The notes: generated from the letters alone by a model not told the origin. Positions 1-8,645 are shown, counted from the stretch's first letter. The stretch is DNA of 64,000 bases from CAYWBU01 sp942491525 (GCA_942491525.1 CALOBW010000030.1:1-64000), one strand, 5' to 3'. Numbers and translations: made by a program.

Positions 1-1
1 C

Positions 2-3000
2 CAGATATACCTGGTGCCCTACGCCCATCTGGATACCCAGTGGCGCTGGGAGTTCCCGACCACCATCAACCTCTATCTCAAACGGACCCTGGACGAAAAT
101 TTTGAGCTCTATGAGAAGTATCCGGAGCACTGCTTCAACTTCACCGGCACGATCCGCTACGCCATGATGCAGGAGTATTTTCCCGAGAAGTTTGAGCGCA
201 TGAAGGAGTATATCAAAGAGGGGCGCTGGCATGTGGCCGGTACCTGCCTGGATGAGACCGACGCCCTGGTGCCCTCGCCGGAATCCATGGTGCGCAACAT
301 CCTCTACGGTGACCGCTGGGCCAAGCGCGAGTTGGGCAGGAGCAGCCGCGACTACATGATTCCCGACTGTTTCGGCTTCCCGGCCAACATGCCGTCGGTC
401 ATGGTGCACTGCGGCCTCAACGGATTCTCGAGCCAGAAGCTGACCTGGAAGTCGGCCGTCGGCATCCCCTTCGAGCTCGGCATGTGGCAGGGCCCGGACG
501 GCCATGAGATCGCCTGCGCATTCAACCCCTGCAAGTATGATTCGCACCTGCCGCTGCCCGTATACATGAACCCCGAACGGCTCAAGCGGCTCAGGCGCAT
601 GGGCGAGCAGACCGGCGTCTGGAAATCATTCCAGTACTACGGCGTCGGCGACATCGGCGGCTCTCCCACCGAGGGCTCGGTCAGACGCGCCATCAAGTCC
701 ATGCGCCACAGGTACAAGAACATGGTCGTGCGCCAGGGCGCAGCCGACGCCTTCTTTGATGAGCTAAAAGATGACGAGAAGGCCGCCTTTGAGCGCTATG
801 CCGGCGACCTGCTCTTGATCAACCACAGCGCCGGCACCCTGACCTCGGCCGTGATCATGAAGCGCTGGAACCGCAAGAACGAGCAGCTGGCCTTTGCCGC
901 CGAGGCGGCCGCCGTGACCGCCGACTGGGCTGCCGGCCTGGCCTATCCCAACGATAAGATCGTGGCCGCCTGGAACCGCATTGTGGGCAGTCAGATGCAC
1001 GACATCCTGCCCGGCACCTCGACACCAAAAGCCTATGAATACTCCCAGAACGATGAGGTCGTGGCCCTGAACGCCTGGAGCTCAATCCTGAGTGACGCGG
1101 CCGCATCCGTGGCCCCGCTGCTCAAGGGTGACGGCGATATCCTGCTCTACAACCCCTATGAGGAGAGCCGCAGCGATATGGTCAACATTGAGCTGGAGGG
1201 CATCTCCGGTGATGTATCAATCGTGGCCGCCGACGGCAGTGAGCTGCCCTGCCAGGTCAAAGATGGCAGGGAGATCTCATTCAAGCCCGAACTGCCCGCC
1301 ATGGGCTGGGCCCGCTTCGCCATCAAAGAGAAAGCCGTTAAGGTTGAGGCCAGCGTAACCATCTCTCAGGAGTCCGGCTGCTACCTGATGGAGAACGAGC
1401 TCTACAAGGTCAAGATCACCAAGAGCGGCGCCGTCGCCTCCATCTACCACAAGGGTCTCGATAAAGAGCTGCTCAAGAGGCCCATGGCCTATGATCTGCA
1501 GAAGGAGCGACCAATGGGCTTTCCGGCCTGGAACATGGACTGGCGCGACCGCAAGAAGCCACCCCATGTGCGCATCGAGGACGGCGGTCAGGTCTCCATC
1601 ATTGAGGAGGGGCCTTTGCGCTGCACCATCGCTATTTCCTACACCTACCAGTCATCAACCTTCGTCAAGGAGATCAGCCTCGGCAAGGGCGATGAGATCG
1701 TATCCTTTACCGAACGCATCAACTGGCGTGACACCGGCTGCTCGCTGAAGCTGGCCCTGACCAACAACGTCAGCAAGCCCGAGGTCACCTACAACTGGGA
1801 AACTTCCAGGATTCAGCGCGGCCTTAATCACGAAAAGCAATTCGAGATGCCGTCGCACCTCTGGGTCGACATGAGCGAGAACGGCTGGGGCGTCTCCCTG
1901 CTGGAGGACTGCAAGTACGGCTACGACCGTCCCAGCGAGGACACCCTGCGCATGACCCTGATCTACACGCCGGCCCTCTGGTATCTGGACGGCTTCTGGG
2001 ATCAGAAGTACCATGACTGGGGCCAGCACACCATCCGCTACGCCATCTACGGTCACGAGGGTGACTGGCGCGGGACCGACAACCAGGCCCGGCGCTTCAA
2101 CCAGCCCGTGCGCGCCTACAAGCTTGGCAAAAAGGTCGCATCCGGCAAGCTGGACCAGCTCTCGCTGCTGAAAACTTCCACGCCCCAGCTAGGCATCATG
2201 GCCGTCAAGCAGGCCGAAGATCTGGACGGGTTTGTGGTGCGCGTCTATGAGCGCCACGGAATGGACCTTGAAGGTCATATCGAGTTCGCAGCCGATATTG
2301 CCGAAGCTAAGGAGCTCAACGGTCTTGAGGCGATCATCGGTGATGCCGCATTCAAGGGCAGTAAGCTTGACGTATCCATGCAGGCTAATGGCATCCGCAG
2401 CTACCTGGTGAAGTTGGCAGGTTCAAAGAGGGCCAAGGCCGTTAAGCAGGCTCAGCTGGAGCTGCCCATGACCTCCAAACTCTTCACCAAAAACGGCCAG
2501 TCGACCGAAACATCCTTCCCGGCCGAATATGTGCCGGAAACTATCCAGGCCGGAGCTATCGAGTATAAGCTGGCCAAGGATCAGGATAAGGACAGCTTAA
2601 CCTGCCAGGGCCAGAAGATTGACCTGAGCCTGGGCACCCTCTACATCCTGGCCGCCGCCACCGAGGACTGCGAAAACTCAGTCACCTGGCTCGACAAGGA
2701 TGGTAAGGCCATCGGCGAGGCCGAGCTGGACGTGCCGTCCATGACCGGCTTCGTGGGCCAGTGGGAGAAGCGCAACTGGAAGCGCACCCCCACCTACCAC
2801 CTCAGACAGGGCCGCGACTACGCCTGGCTCAACAGGTGCACCGGCATCACCCCGGGCTACATCAAGCGCCAGCGCCTGGAGTGGTACAGCACCCATACCC
2901 ACAAGGACGGCAGGGACCAGGCCTATCAGTATGGCTACATGTTCACCATCAGGCTCGAGATTCCCGAGCAGGCGGTCAAAATCGCCCTGCCCAATGATGC

Positions 3001-3088
3001 GCGGATCAAGATCTTCGCCATGACCTGCGCGAATGAGGCTGTCAGCGTGGAGAATATTAATAAGCTGAATGATAAATTTGATTATTGA
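2..3088 (+). CDS. GH38 alpha-mannosidase, 5' end missing
   Basis: Glycoside hydrolase family 38, which hydrolyses alpha-mannosidic bonds with a zinc-dependent retaining mechanism. The reading frame is open from base 2 (QIYLVPYAHLDTQWRW), so the gene starts outside the window; the GTG at 14 is internal. The N-terminal HLD motif (zinc ligands), PDCFG near residue 118 (nucleophile Asp) and MHDILPGTS (further zinc His) fit the family, followed by the all-beta C-terminal domains. About 1,028 residues are visible, the usual size for bacterial members. No signal peptide can be judged. A GH3 glycosidase sits 15 kb away, suggesting intracellular oligosaccharide use, but the two are not linked as an operon. 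Confidence 0.93.
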   Translation, partial: QIYLVPYAHLDTQWRWEFPTTINLYLKRTLDENFELYEKYPEHCFNFTGTIRYAMMQEYFPEKFERMKEYIKEGRWHVAGTCLDETDALVPSPESMVRNILYGDRWAKRELGRSSRDYMIPDCFGFPANMPSVMVHCGLNGFSSQKLTWKSAVGIPFELGMWQGPDGHEIACAFNPCKYDSHLPLPVYMNPERLKRLRRMGEQTGVWKSFQYYGVGDIGGSPTEGSVRRAIKSMRHRYKNMVVRQGAADAFFDELKDDEKAAFERYAGDLLLINHSAGTLTSAVIMKRWNRKNEQLAFAAEAAAVTADWAAGLAYPNDKIVAAWNRIVGSQMHDILPGTSTPKAYEYSQNDEVVALNAWSSILSDAAASVAPLLKGDGDILLYNPYEESRSDMVNIELEGISGDVSIVAADGSELPCQVKDGREISFKPELPAMGWARFAIKEKAVKVEASVTISQESGCYLMENELYKVKITKSGAVASIYHKGLDKELLKRPMAYDLQKERPMGFPAWNMDWRDRKKPPHVRIEDGGQVSIIEEGPLRCTIAISYTYQSSTFVKEISLGKGDEIVSFTERINWRDTGCSLKLALTNNVSKPEVTYNWETSRIQRGLNHEKQFEMPSHLWVDMSENGWGVSLLEDCKYGYDRPSEDTLRMTLIYTPALWYLDGFWDQKYHDWGQHTIRYAIYGHEGDWRGTDNQARRFNQPVRAYKLGKKVASGKLDQLSLLKTSTPQLGIMAVKQAEDLDGFVVRVYERHGMDLEGHIEFAADIAEAKELNGLEAIIGDAAFKGSKLDVSMQANGIRSYLVKLAGSKRAKAVKQAQLELPMTSKLFTKNGQSTETSFPAEYVPETIQAGAIEYKLAKDQDKDSLTCQGQKIDLSLGTLYILAAATEDCENSVTWLDKDGKAIGEAELDVPSMTGFVGQWEKRNWKRTPTYHLRQGRDYAWLNRCTGITPGYIKRQRLEWYSTHTHKDGRDQAYQYGYMFTIRLEIPEQAVKIALPNDARIKIFAMTCANEAVSVENINKLNDKFDY

Positions 3089-3108
3089 TTAGCTGGATAA
3101 TTACAGAC

Positions 3109-3249
3109 CGTAATTGACGAACGGTGGGATAAGGTTTAGATTTTAAACATTATCCTGCCAGAGGATAGGCTTCTGGTTTGTACAGATGTGTATGACTTAA
3201 AGGGTTGGATTTTACGGAATGCCGGTACGGCATAATATATGTGTTAGCT
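3109..3249 (+). repeat. Cassette-boundary-like element, site 0
   Basis: This intergenic stretch holds CCGTAATTGACG near 3109, a hairpin ATGCCG-gta-CGGCAT around 3219-3233, and GCATAATATATGTGTTAGCT ending at 3249. The same words (CCGTAATT, GACG, GCATAATATATGTT) recur in the same order at about 12432-12465. In both places the next start codon lies 26 nt further on. The terminal GTTAGCT resembles the GTTRRRY core of integron attC sites. The element relation is seen directly; the integron reading is inference. Confidence 0.4.
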
Positions 3250-3275
3250 TTTGAAAAATTTAAAAGGTTACTATC

Positions 3276-3653
3276 ATGGGGAATAATATCCTAACTGTCG
3301 GAGAATTGAAAAGATTATTGCTTAATCAAGATCCAGAAACGGAAATAACCTTTGGTTCTTCAAAATACCGGAAGAGGCCATTGATATTTTATCGCTTCAA
3401 GCAAAGGGGCGAAGACCTTTTGCAAATTGAATTAAATGAAATTGATCAAAACTTTGAACCAACATCAGAAATGGAGCACAGAAGAACCGTTGGTGAGTTT
3501 CTTGAGACATTGGATCATTGGGATGATCAGTGTAAAATTACATTTGGGTCTAGTCTAGATGCAGTCCCATTAGAATTTAAAAACCTTAAACTTGTTGTAG
3601 CCATTAATCTTGAACAAAATGAAGAGCCAGAGTGGCGTATTCAAGGTGATTAA
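3276..3653 (+). CDS. Hypothetical protein with internal duplication
   Basis: A 125-residue soluble acidic protein of unknown function. It consists of two similar halves: TVGELKRLLLNQDPETEITF near residue 7 and TVGEFLETLDHWDDQCKITF near residue 71, each ending in FGSS and followed by a hydrophobic strand. This implies an internal tandem duplication of a 55-60 residue unit. No signal peptide or catalytic motif is visible. It is AT-rich against the GH38 gene upstream and is flanked on both sides by attC-like palindromes, so it looks like a gene-cassette passenger. I do not recognise a named family. Confidence 0.75.
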   Translation: MGNNILTVGELKRLLLNQDPETEITFGSSKYRKRPLIFYRFKQRGEDLLQIELNEIDQNFEPTSEMEHRRTVGEFLETLDHWDDQCKITFGSSLDAVPLEFKNLKLVVAINLEQNEEPEWRIQGD

Positions 3654-3673
3654 AATAATTAGCATATCCAGGC

Positions 3674-3740
3674 GTTTAACACCTCCTCACAACGTGAAGC
3701 TCGGACTCACTGAAGCTCGCCGGTTAACTTAACGTTATAA
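3674..3740 (+). repeat. attC-like imperfect palindrome, site I
   Basis: A 67-bp intergenic site beginning GTTTAAC (3674-3680, matches RYYYAAC) and ending CGCCGGTTAACTTAACGTTA, with the terminal core GTTATAA at 3734-3740. The 3' half (GGTTAACTTAACGTTA) closely resembles the L'-R' end of integron attC sites. The interior carries GAAGCTCG twice. It lies between two short AT-rich genes in the same orientation, exactly where an attC would separate cassettes. No integrase gene is in the window. Confidence 0.45.
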
Positions 3741-3755
3741 TTACAATAAGACAAC

Positions 3756-4313
3756 ATGCACTTAAAAATAGCAGAACCTTCAGATATCGACGACGTCCTT
3801 AAACTTCACTACAAATATCAAGTCGACTCCATTGCGGAAGAAGACAAAAAGGACGGTTTTGTCACCACGCCATTTACCAAAGAAGAGCTGCTGGCCTTAA
3901 TCAACCAAGAAAATGGGCTCTTCATTGCCAAGATGAATGATTCTGTGGTGGCGTATGCCATGGCAGCCTCATGGGAATTCTGGTCTGCATGGCCGATGTT
4001 TAGGTATATGATTCAGCAACTACCAGATCTAAAGTACCAAGGCCAACAATTAGACACTGAGAATTCATATCAATATGGTCCAATCTGCATTGACAAAAGC
4101 GTCAGAGGGAGTGGTGTTTTAGAAGGGCTATTTACCTTTGCCAAAGAACATATGTCAGAACGGTATCCAATTCTGGTCACTTTCGTAAATAAAACCAATG
4201 CTAGATCGTATGAGGCCCACACACGCAAGCTTGGCCTTGATATAATTCAAGAGTTTGAATTCAATAACAATCATTACTACGAGATGGCCTGTCTTACAAA
4301 AAGCAAACTCTAA
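3756..4313 (+). CDS. GNAT-family N-acetyltransferase
   Basis: A 185-residue acetyl-CoA-dependent N-acyltransferase of the GNAT fold; substrate unknown. The N-terminal HLKIAEPSDIDDVLKLHYKY gives the usual strand 1 and helix 1, and ICIDKSVRGSGVLEGLFTFA near residue 110 is the acetyl-CoA-binding strand 4/helix 3 region with a variant R-G-x-G loop. The C-terminus TNARSYEAHTRKLGLDII is the typical GNAT end. The gene is AT-rich, follows an attC-like site by 16 nt and has no clear Shine-Dalgarno. GNAT genes are frequent integron passengers, so cassette origin is plausible. Confidence 0.85.
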   Translation: MHLKIAEPSDIDDVLKLHYKYQVDSIAEEDKKDGFVTTPFTKEELLALINQENGLFIAKMNDSVVAYAMAASWEFWSAWPMFRYMIQQLPDLKYQGQQLDTENSYQYGPICIDKSVRGSGVLEGLFTFAKEHMSERYPILVTFVNKTNARSYEAHTRKLGLDIIQEFEFNNNHYYEMACLTKSKL

Positions 4314-4327
4314 TATGCTGGGGACGG

Positions 4328-4669
4328 TTATTTGGGTGGCTTGCTGCAACAGGCACCTTTGTGTCTGGCATTTTCATGGATATTGTTGTCCGTAAATCGA
4401 TACCAGCCATTTCTGATGCGTGAACCTATATTGGTGTCCAGATGGCAGCCATGCTGTGCAATGATTGGGATTAATTCATCGAGACTGCAGCACGAGGCGT
4501 CATAGTGGACAATGATCACATCCCGTCTGTCTAATGACACCCAATCAATTCCCTTTTGTTTTTCCAGATCATCTTTCAATCGTGATGTCCCATGCTCCTG
4601 GAGATTTACAACTTTTATACGCCGTTTGACCAGAAACGCTTCATGAATACCTTTATGGTGAGCTTTCAT
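4328..4669 (-). CDS. HMA-like small protein without the CxxC motif
   Basis: A 113-residue cytoplasmic protein. Residues about 17-75 (RIKVVNLQEHGTSRLKDDLE onward) follow the beta-alpha-beta-beta-alpha-beta order of heavy-metal-associated domains. The metal-binding CxxC loop of classical HMA is absent; instead cysteines occur as SCCSLDE, HGCHLD and a C-terminal GACCSKPPK tail. A GAGG Shine-Dalgarno precedes the ATG at 4669. It is transcribed divergently from the methyltransferase/DUF1573 pair. Metal binding is inference from the fold only. Confidence 0.65.
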   Translation of the reverse strand: MKAHHKGIHEAFLVKRRIKVVNLQEHGTSRLKDDLEKQKGIDWVSLDRRDVIIVHYDASCCSLDELIPIIAQHGCHLDTNIGSRIRNGWYRFTDNNIHENARHKGACCSKPPK

Positions 4670-4764
4670 CCTTCACCTCTCACTATGCGGGCAGCTATTA
4701 ACAATTTGTGCCCGATACTTATAGATTAGCTTTGTCATGGGTTAATTCAAACGCCGGAGGTTGT

Positions 4765-5388
4765 GTGAAGAGCGCCACCGAGAAAGTCAGATATCGCTAT
4801 AATCGCAATGCCCCTCTGTATGATTTTATGGAGCGGGGCATTGAAAGGCGACGGTTCAGCGCTTGGCGTCGTGACATGTTTGCCGCATTGAACGGCAGAG
4901 TGCTGGAAGTGGGCGTGGGCACCGGCAAGAATCTGCAATATTATCCGGCCGGCTGTGATGTGACGGGCATAGATATAAGTTCCGGCATGATGTCGCGGGC
5001 CGGGACGCGCGCCAGAGACATGAGTCTGAAGGTTGATCTGCAATTGATGGATGCTCAGCACCTTGCGTTTGAGAATGATGTATTTGACTATGTTGTGGAC
5101 ACCTTTGTTCTCTGTTCGGTCCCTGATCCAATTCAAGCGTTGCGTGAGATGAAAAGAGTGCTTAAACCCGATGGCCGCCTAGTATGCATGGAGCATGTCC
5201 TGAGTGCCAATAAGGCAATTGCACTGTTTGAACATCTGCATAATCCGATTGTCAGATTTGTAGTAGGTGCAAACGTCAACAGGGATACCCGGAGAAATAT
5301 TGAGTTGGCGGGTTTTGAGATTACGGAAGACCTGCACCTAGGGTTGTATGATGTGCTGCGCAGATTTACGGCCAAAAAATGGCCATAG
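4765..5388 (+). CDS. Class I SAM-dependent methyltransferase
   Basis: About 207 residues with a Rossmann methyltransferase fold. VLEVGVGTGKNLQYYP is motif I (SAM binding), GCDVTGIDIS supplies the acidic residue for the ribose, and the LKPDGRLVCMEHVL strand is the post-motif III. The N-terminal RYRYNRNAPLYDFMERGIE is typical of UbiE-like/phospholipid methyltransferases. I place the start at GTG 4765, preceded by GGAGG 4 nt away; the frame also opens at GTG 4708 but without a ribosome site. The DUF1573 gene follows after 10 nt, so the two are probably co-transcribed. The substrate cannot be named. Confidence 0.85.
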   Translation: MKSATEKVRYRYNRNAPLYDFMERGIERRRFSAWRRDMFAALNGRVLEVGVGTGKNLQYYPAGCDVTGIDISSGMMSRAGTRARDMSLKVDLQLMDAQHLAFENDVFDYVVDTFVLCSVPDPIQALREMKRVLKPDGRLVCMEHVLSANKAIALFEHLHNPIVRFVVGANVNRDTRRNIELAGFEITEDLHLGLYDVLRRFTAKKWP

Positions 5389-5398
5389 GGAGGTGAAC

Positions 5399-5878
5399 AT
5401 GAAAACATCATTAGATTGGGTCTGGGGCGGATTATTGATTTTGTTGTCTTTTTCAGGCGGCCCATGCTGGGCTGATGATTTCAATAATGACATTACGGGT
5501 GAATACAGTCACAAACTTGGAGATTTCCGTTTTCAGAAGATTGAGCACGACTTTGGCCTTATCAAACAGAGTGCCGGTGTAGTGAAAGAGGAGTTCAGAT
5601 TCTATAACGACAGCAAAAAGCAGATAGAGATTCTGGGGGCGCCAACAAGCTGCGGCTGCACAACGGCAGTCCTCAGCAAGAGAAAGTTAGATCCGGGCGA
5701 GACGGGTAGCCTGACCGTAATATTTGATCCAAACTATCACCCGGAGCCGAGCGGCCGCTTCGTGCGATCAGTCACGCTGCAAACCATGCCGAAGCAGAAA
5801 GAGGCGGTCAGACTATATATCTCTATGGAGATAGAAAATGACCTTGGCAAAGATGCCTACAAGCACAAGTCGCACTAG
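5399..5878 (+). CDS. DUF1573 domain secreted protein
   Basis: A 159-residue exported protein. Signal peptide residues 1-26 (MKTSLDWVWGGLLILLSFSG, then CWA-DD cleavage). The mature part has the DUF1573 Ig-like fold: HDFGLIKQSAGVVKEEFRFY, the diagnostic PTSCGCTTA near residue 85, and DPGETGSLTVIFDP. The ATG at 5399 has a strong AGGGAGGTG 5 nt upstream and lies 10 nt after the methyltransferase stop, so I prefer it to the upstream in-frame ATG at 5348, which is inside that gene. DUF1573 proteins are usually periplasmic and of unknown role. Confidence 0.85.
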   Translation: MKTSLDWVWGGLLILLSFSGGPCWADDFNNDITGEYSHKLGDFRFQKIEHDFGLIKQSAGVVKEEFRFYNDSKKQIEILGAPTSCGCTTAVLSKRKLDPGETGSLTVIFDPNYHPEPSGRFVRSVTLQTMPKQKEAVRLYISMEIENDLGKDAYKHKSH

Positions 5879-6030
5879 CCGGATTCAGCTACTCTCCGTC
5901 CAGTGTTCCAGCGCGGCATGCATTCCGACATTTTCTTATCCTTAGGCTCGACGCCTTTGGTGACGGCATTCTTGAAGGTTTCAAAGCTGTATTCACGGTC
6001 ATGTCCGGCATGGAGCCACTGGGGAGGGTC
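5875..6030 (-). pseudogene. Fragment resembling the C-terminus of a cytochrome c
   Basis: On the minus strand, 51 codons are open between a TAG (6031-6033) and a TAG at 5875. They encode HAGHDREYSFETFKNAVTKG, then a lysine-rich turn and ECMPRWNTGRR. The pattern H/REYS..F..AV..G..P..KK.....MPRW is that of the helix-to-axial-Met region of class I cytochromes c. There is no haem CxxCH motif, no start codon and a short changed C-terminus, so it can only be a remnant. It lies directly downstream of the DUF1254 gene in the same orientation. Confidence 0.35.
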
Positions 6031-6058
6031 CTATCTAATCTTAAACAGAACCCTCCCC
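6021..6058. terminator. Inverted repeat, possible terminator
   Basis: GGGGAGGGT at 6021 pairs with the complement ACCCTCCCC ending at 6058, giving an 8-10 bp GC-rich stem around a 20-nt AT-rich loop. It sits just after the stop codon of the minus-strand DUF1254 gene. A T-run is lacking on both strands, so a rho-independent terminator is only possible. Confidence 0.35.
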
Positions 6059-6073
6059 TTCTATGACAGCAAT

Positions 6074-7108
6074 CTATTCTGCCGGCCGGGCGGCCGGCGC
6101 CTTCCAGGAACCGTCGAAGTAGGCCGCCTGGGGCAGGTAGATCCGCAGCATGTAGTTCCATTCGGGCATGATCGGCAGGAAATTGGCCTGTGACGGATCT
6201 CCGCCAAAGTGTATGGTGACAGAACCGTCTGCATTGGTTTTTGCAGCGCGGCTGTTGATGACATATTTGTTCTGCTCATTCTGCTGAAAATATCCATCTT
6301 TATTGTAGACGCTGATTGACCAGAAGGCATTCTCAGCCGCAGGAACATCCTTGAGCGTCAGAACATAGGCAGTTTTGCCGTCGTTTTTTTGCGGGACATA
6401 TGACTGGTAAACGGCGTGTTCAGGCTTCCAGCCGCCCCAGGCATCCGCACTTGAGATGAGGTAGGCCACCAGATCAACTTCGGCAAGGCTGGCTCCGAAG
6501 GCCATGTCCCTGCTGGGAAGATAGTTCCCCAGTGTTTTAAGGGCATCACGTATTTCATTAAGCGCGGCCTGATCCCAGTTGGGCACTTTGAACCTGCCTC
6601 TGGACTTCTGCACGACCTGCAACCCGTCCTGGGCCTTGTGCGCCGCTGCCAGATCATCGGGATCCTCTGCGTCCGCAAGGGTCCGCGCAATAACGGTGAC
6701 ATAGCGGCTTCCCATCTCCTCTTTTGTCAGCTTGTACTGCCCGGCATCGTAGACTACCAGTTTGGCAAAGTGATCCTCATTTACCACCAGGAGCGACTGG
6801 TAGCGGCCATGCGTATCAGGCTTGATCAGGGTGGCGGGTTTGGTGAGGTCGAGGATTAAGGATGAATAAAGGGTATCCCGGTTCATTCGTACCACATTCT
6901 GGCTGTCGATGGCCGTGAAACCCCGATAGTGAAACCATTTGCCAAGACTGTCGAAGCTGTCGATTGCAACCTGCATCATATGATGCGTCTCGGCCCTGGG
7001 GAAATCTTCCAGGGTAACCGGAACTGTTTCCCGGGCCCAAAGGGGCGCCGCCATAATTGCCAACATTATAAAAACAATACCTAAAAGCTGTCGTGTTTTA
7101 GTATTCAT
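6074..7108 (-). CDS. DUF1254/DUF1214 domain exported protein
   Basis: About 344 residues. The signal peptide is MNTKTRQLLGIVFIMLAIMA with APLWA-RE cleavage, so the protein is exported. The DUF1254 part (VVRMNRDTLYSSLILDLTKP, LLVVNEDHF) comes first and the DUF1214 part (YVLTLKDVPAAENAFWSISV, NADGSVTIHFGGDP, NYMLRIYLPQ) last. The start at 7108 has GAGAGG 6 nt upstream; the longer frame to 7138 would overlap the neighbour. It follows the related lipoprotein gene by 13 nt, so both form an operon of paralogues. The biochemical role of the family is not established. Confidence 0.88.
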   Translation of the reverse strand: MNTKTRQLLGIVFIMLAIMAAPLWARETVPVTLEDFPRAETHHMMQVAIDSFDSLGKWFHYRGFTAIDSQNVVRMNRDTLYSSLILDLTKPATLIKPDTHGRYQSLLVVNEDHFAKLVVYDAGQYKLTKEEMGSRYVTVIARTLADAEDPDDLAAAHKAQDGLQVVQKSRGRFKVPNWDQAALNEIRDALKTLGNYLPSRDMAFGASLAEVDLVAYLISSADAWGGWKPEHAVYQSYVPQKNDGKTAYVLTLKDVPAAENAFWSISVYNKDGYFQQNEQNKYVINSRAAKTNADGSVTIHFGGDPSQANFLPIMPEWNYMLRIYLPQAAYFDGSWKAPAARPAE

Positions 7109-7121
7109 ATTAATCCTCTCT

Positions 7122-8645
7122 TTATTTAACCATTTCAATCTTACCCGGCCGCCAGCTCTTGTCGAACCAGGGGTCCAATGGACCGTAGAGCCTTAGAATT
7201 AGCCAGAAGCCCTTACCGGGAACCGTCTGCACCCAGTTGTTCTCCTTACCTGCCGGCGCTGCGGGGCCGAAATAGATATCGGTTGAACCGTCTGCGTTCA
7301 TCTCAACCTTGCCGCCCTGGCTGTTGAGGCTGGGGAACTGCTGATCGGTCTGCAGCATGGAACGCGTCTGCGGGTCATAGAGCACCACCGACCAGAAATC
7401 TTTGGCCGGAACATCTTTGGGCAGGGTCAATTGGTAGGTTTTGCTGCCGTCCAGCCATTTGCCCTGTGAATCTTTGGCCGCCGCGGCATATTGGGAGCCG
7501 ACGCCCGGCATGGCGACGGCCATGGCCGGGGTGATGCCGATGGCGTTGTACATGAACATGGTGCGGGCATCCCGGTGCAGCCATCCCTCCTCGGCCATGA
7601 ACTCATGATTGCCGATGGCAAAGGCGCTGAACCAGGTTGGATCATCCTCATAGAAGAAGACCGTTGGATCATCGGACGCCCATGAGATGGTCCTGGCGAT
7701 GGCGGCGCCGGTAAAGGCCGCTTCATCCATGATTGACTGCATGCGCTCATCCGGCTCGAAGGCCTGGCCTTTAACAATTCCCAGCAGGGCCAGTCTGCCC
7801 CTGCGTTCGGCACTGATGGCATCCGTATGCTCTTCCTGCAGAACGGCGTTGATCTCTTCATAAAACTCATAGTTGTTGGCGTGGATGGTGTTGTGAGGCA
7901 CACCCGAGGCGTCTTTGAACTCCATGGCCGGCGGATTGCCCGCTGCAGCCAGGGGATAGATGCGCAGGTCGCGCCGGAAACTTGCAACCGCCGGGGCGGG
8001 ATCGCCATCCACAAGGAAGCCCCTGATGATGAACCAGACGCCGTAGGTCTGGGACCTAAAAACATGGTAGCCATCAGGAACCCTGCCCTCATAGCCGGGA
8101 GGAAGGATCAGGAACTTGCCGCCCTGACCTCTGTCCGGGCCGGCATTGCCGATATCACCCACATAGCGCATCCACATGTCGTCCAGGATGCCCAGAACAT
8201 TGGGCGGCGATTCGATCACGATGGGCCCATCTTTTTTCAGATCGAGGAAATTGGAGGCATAGACCGTCTCAGTATTGGCAGTCAGCCAGAGCGCCTTGGA
8301 ATCCATCAGAGTTTCAAAGAGGGCCATCTGGTGGCACTCATTGACCCCCATACTGCGGAATCCCTCACGAATGGCATAAATGGAGGCCGCGCTCATCTCA
8401 TCCAGAAAGACGTCAACCGCCCGGTGGAAGTAGAGATAGTCATGCATCTTCTGGGAGGTCTTCTCTGAGGGGAAGCCATCGAAGAAATTGAGCGTCCCAA
8501 GCCTTGTTTTGACTCTGTCGGGTATCATGATCGATTCCGGAATCTCGGTTGTCATCTCCATCTGCGGCGCCCTTTCAGCACCCCCCATGCTCGCACAGCC
8601 GGCCAGCACAGCCAGCAACAAAAAACCTGATATCGTTTTCTTCAT
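7122..8645 (-). CDS. DUF1254/DUF1214 domain lipoprotein
   Basis: About 507 residues, a longer paralogue of the downstream protein. The N-terminus MKKTISGFLLLAVLAGC carries a lipobox (LAGC), so it is probably lipid-anchored to the outer membrane. DUF1254 occupies roughly residues 70-200 (TANTETVYASNFLDLKKDGP) and DUF1214 the C-terminal third (YQLTLPKDVPAKDFWSVVLY, GSTDIYFGPAAP, WLILRLYGPL). AGGAGG lies 4 nt before the ATG at 8645; the ATG at 8648 would be only 1 nt away. It is the first gene of the two-gene operon. Function unknown. Confidence 0.88.
   Translation of the reverse strand: MKKTISGFLLLAVLAGCASMGGAERAPQMEMTTEIPESIMIPDRVKTRLGTLNFFDGFPSEKTSQKMHDYLYFHRAVDVFLDEMSAASIYAIREGFRSMGVNECHQMALFETLMDSKALWLTANTETVYASNFLDLKKDGPIVIESPPNVLGILDDMWMRYVGDIGNAGPDRGQGGKFLILPPGYEGRVPDGYHVFRSQTYGVWFIIRGFLVDGDPAPAVASFRRDLRIYPLAAAGNPPAMEFKDASGVPHNTIHANNYEFYEEINAVLQEEHTDAISAERRGRLALLGIVKGQAFEPDERMQSIMDEAAFTGAAIARTISWASDDPTVFFYEDDPTWFSAFAIGNHEFMAEEGWLHRDARTMFMYNAIGITPAMAVAMPGVGSQYAAAAKDSQGKWLDGSKTYQLTLPKDVPAKDFWSVVLYDPQTRSMLQTDQQFPSLNSQGGKVEMNADGSTDIYFGPAAPAGKENNWVQTVPGKGFWLILRLYGPLDPWFDKSWRPGKIEMVK

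Noticed and set aside
4708..4764. Upstream in-frame start of the methyltransferase
   Set aside because: GTG 4708 has no ribosome site, and the extra residues are not family-like; GTG 4765 follows GGAGG.
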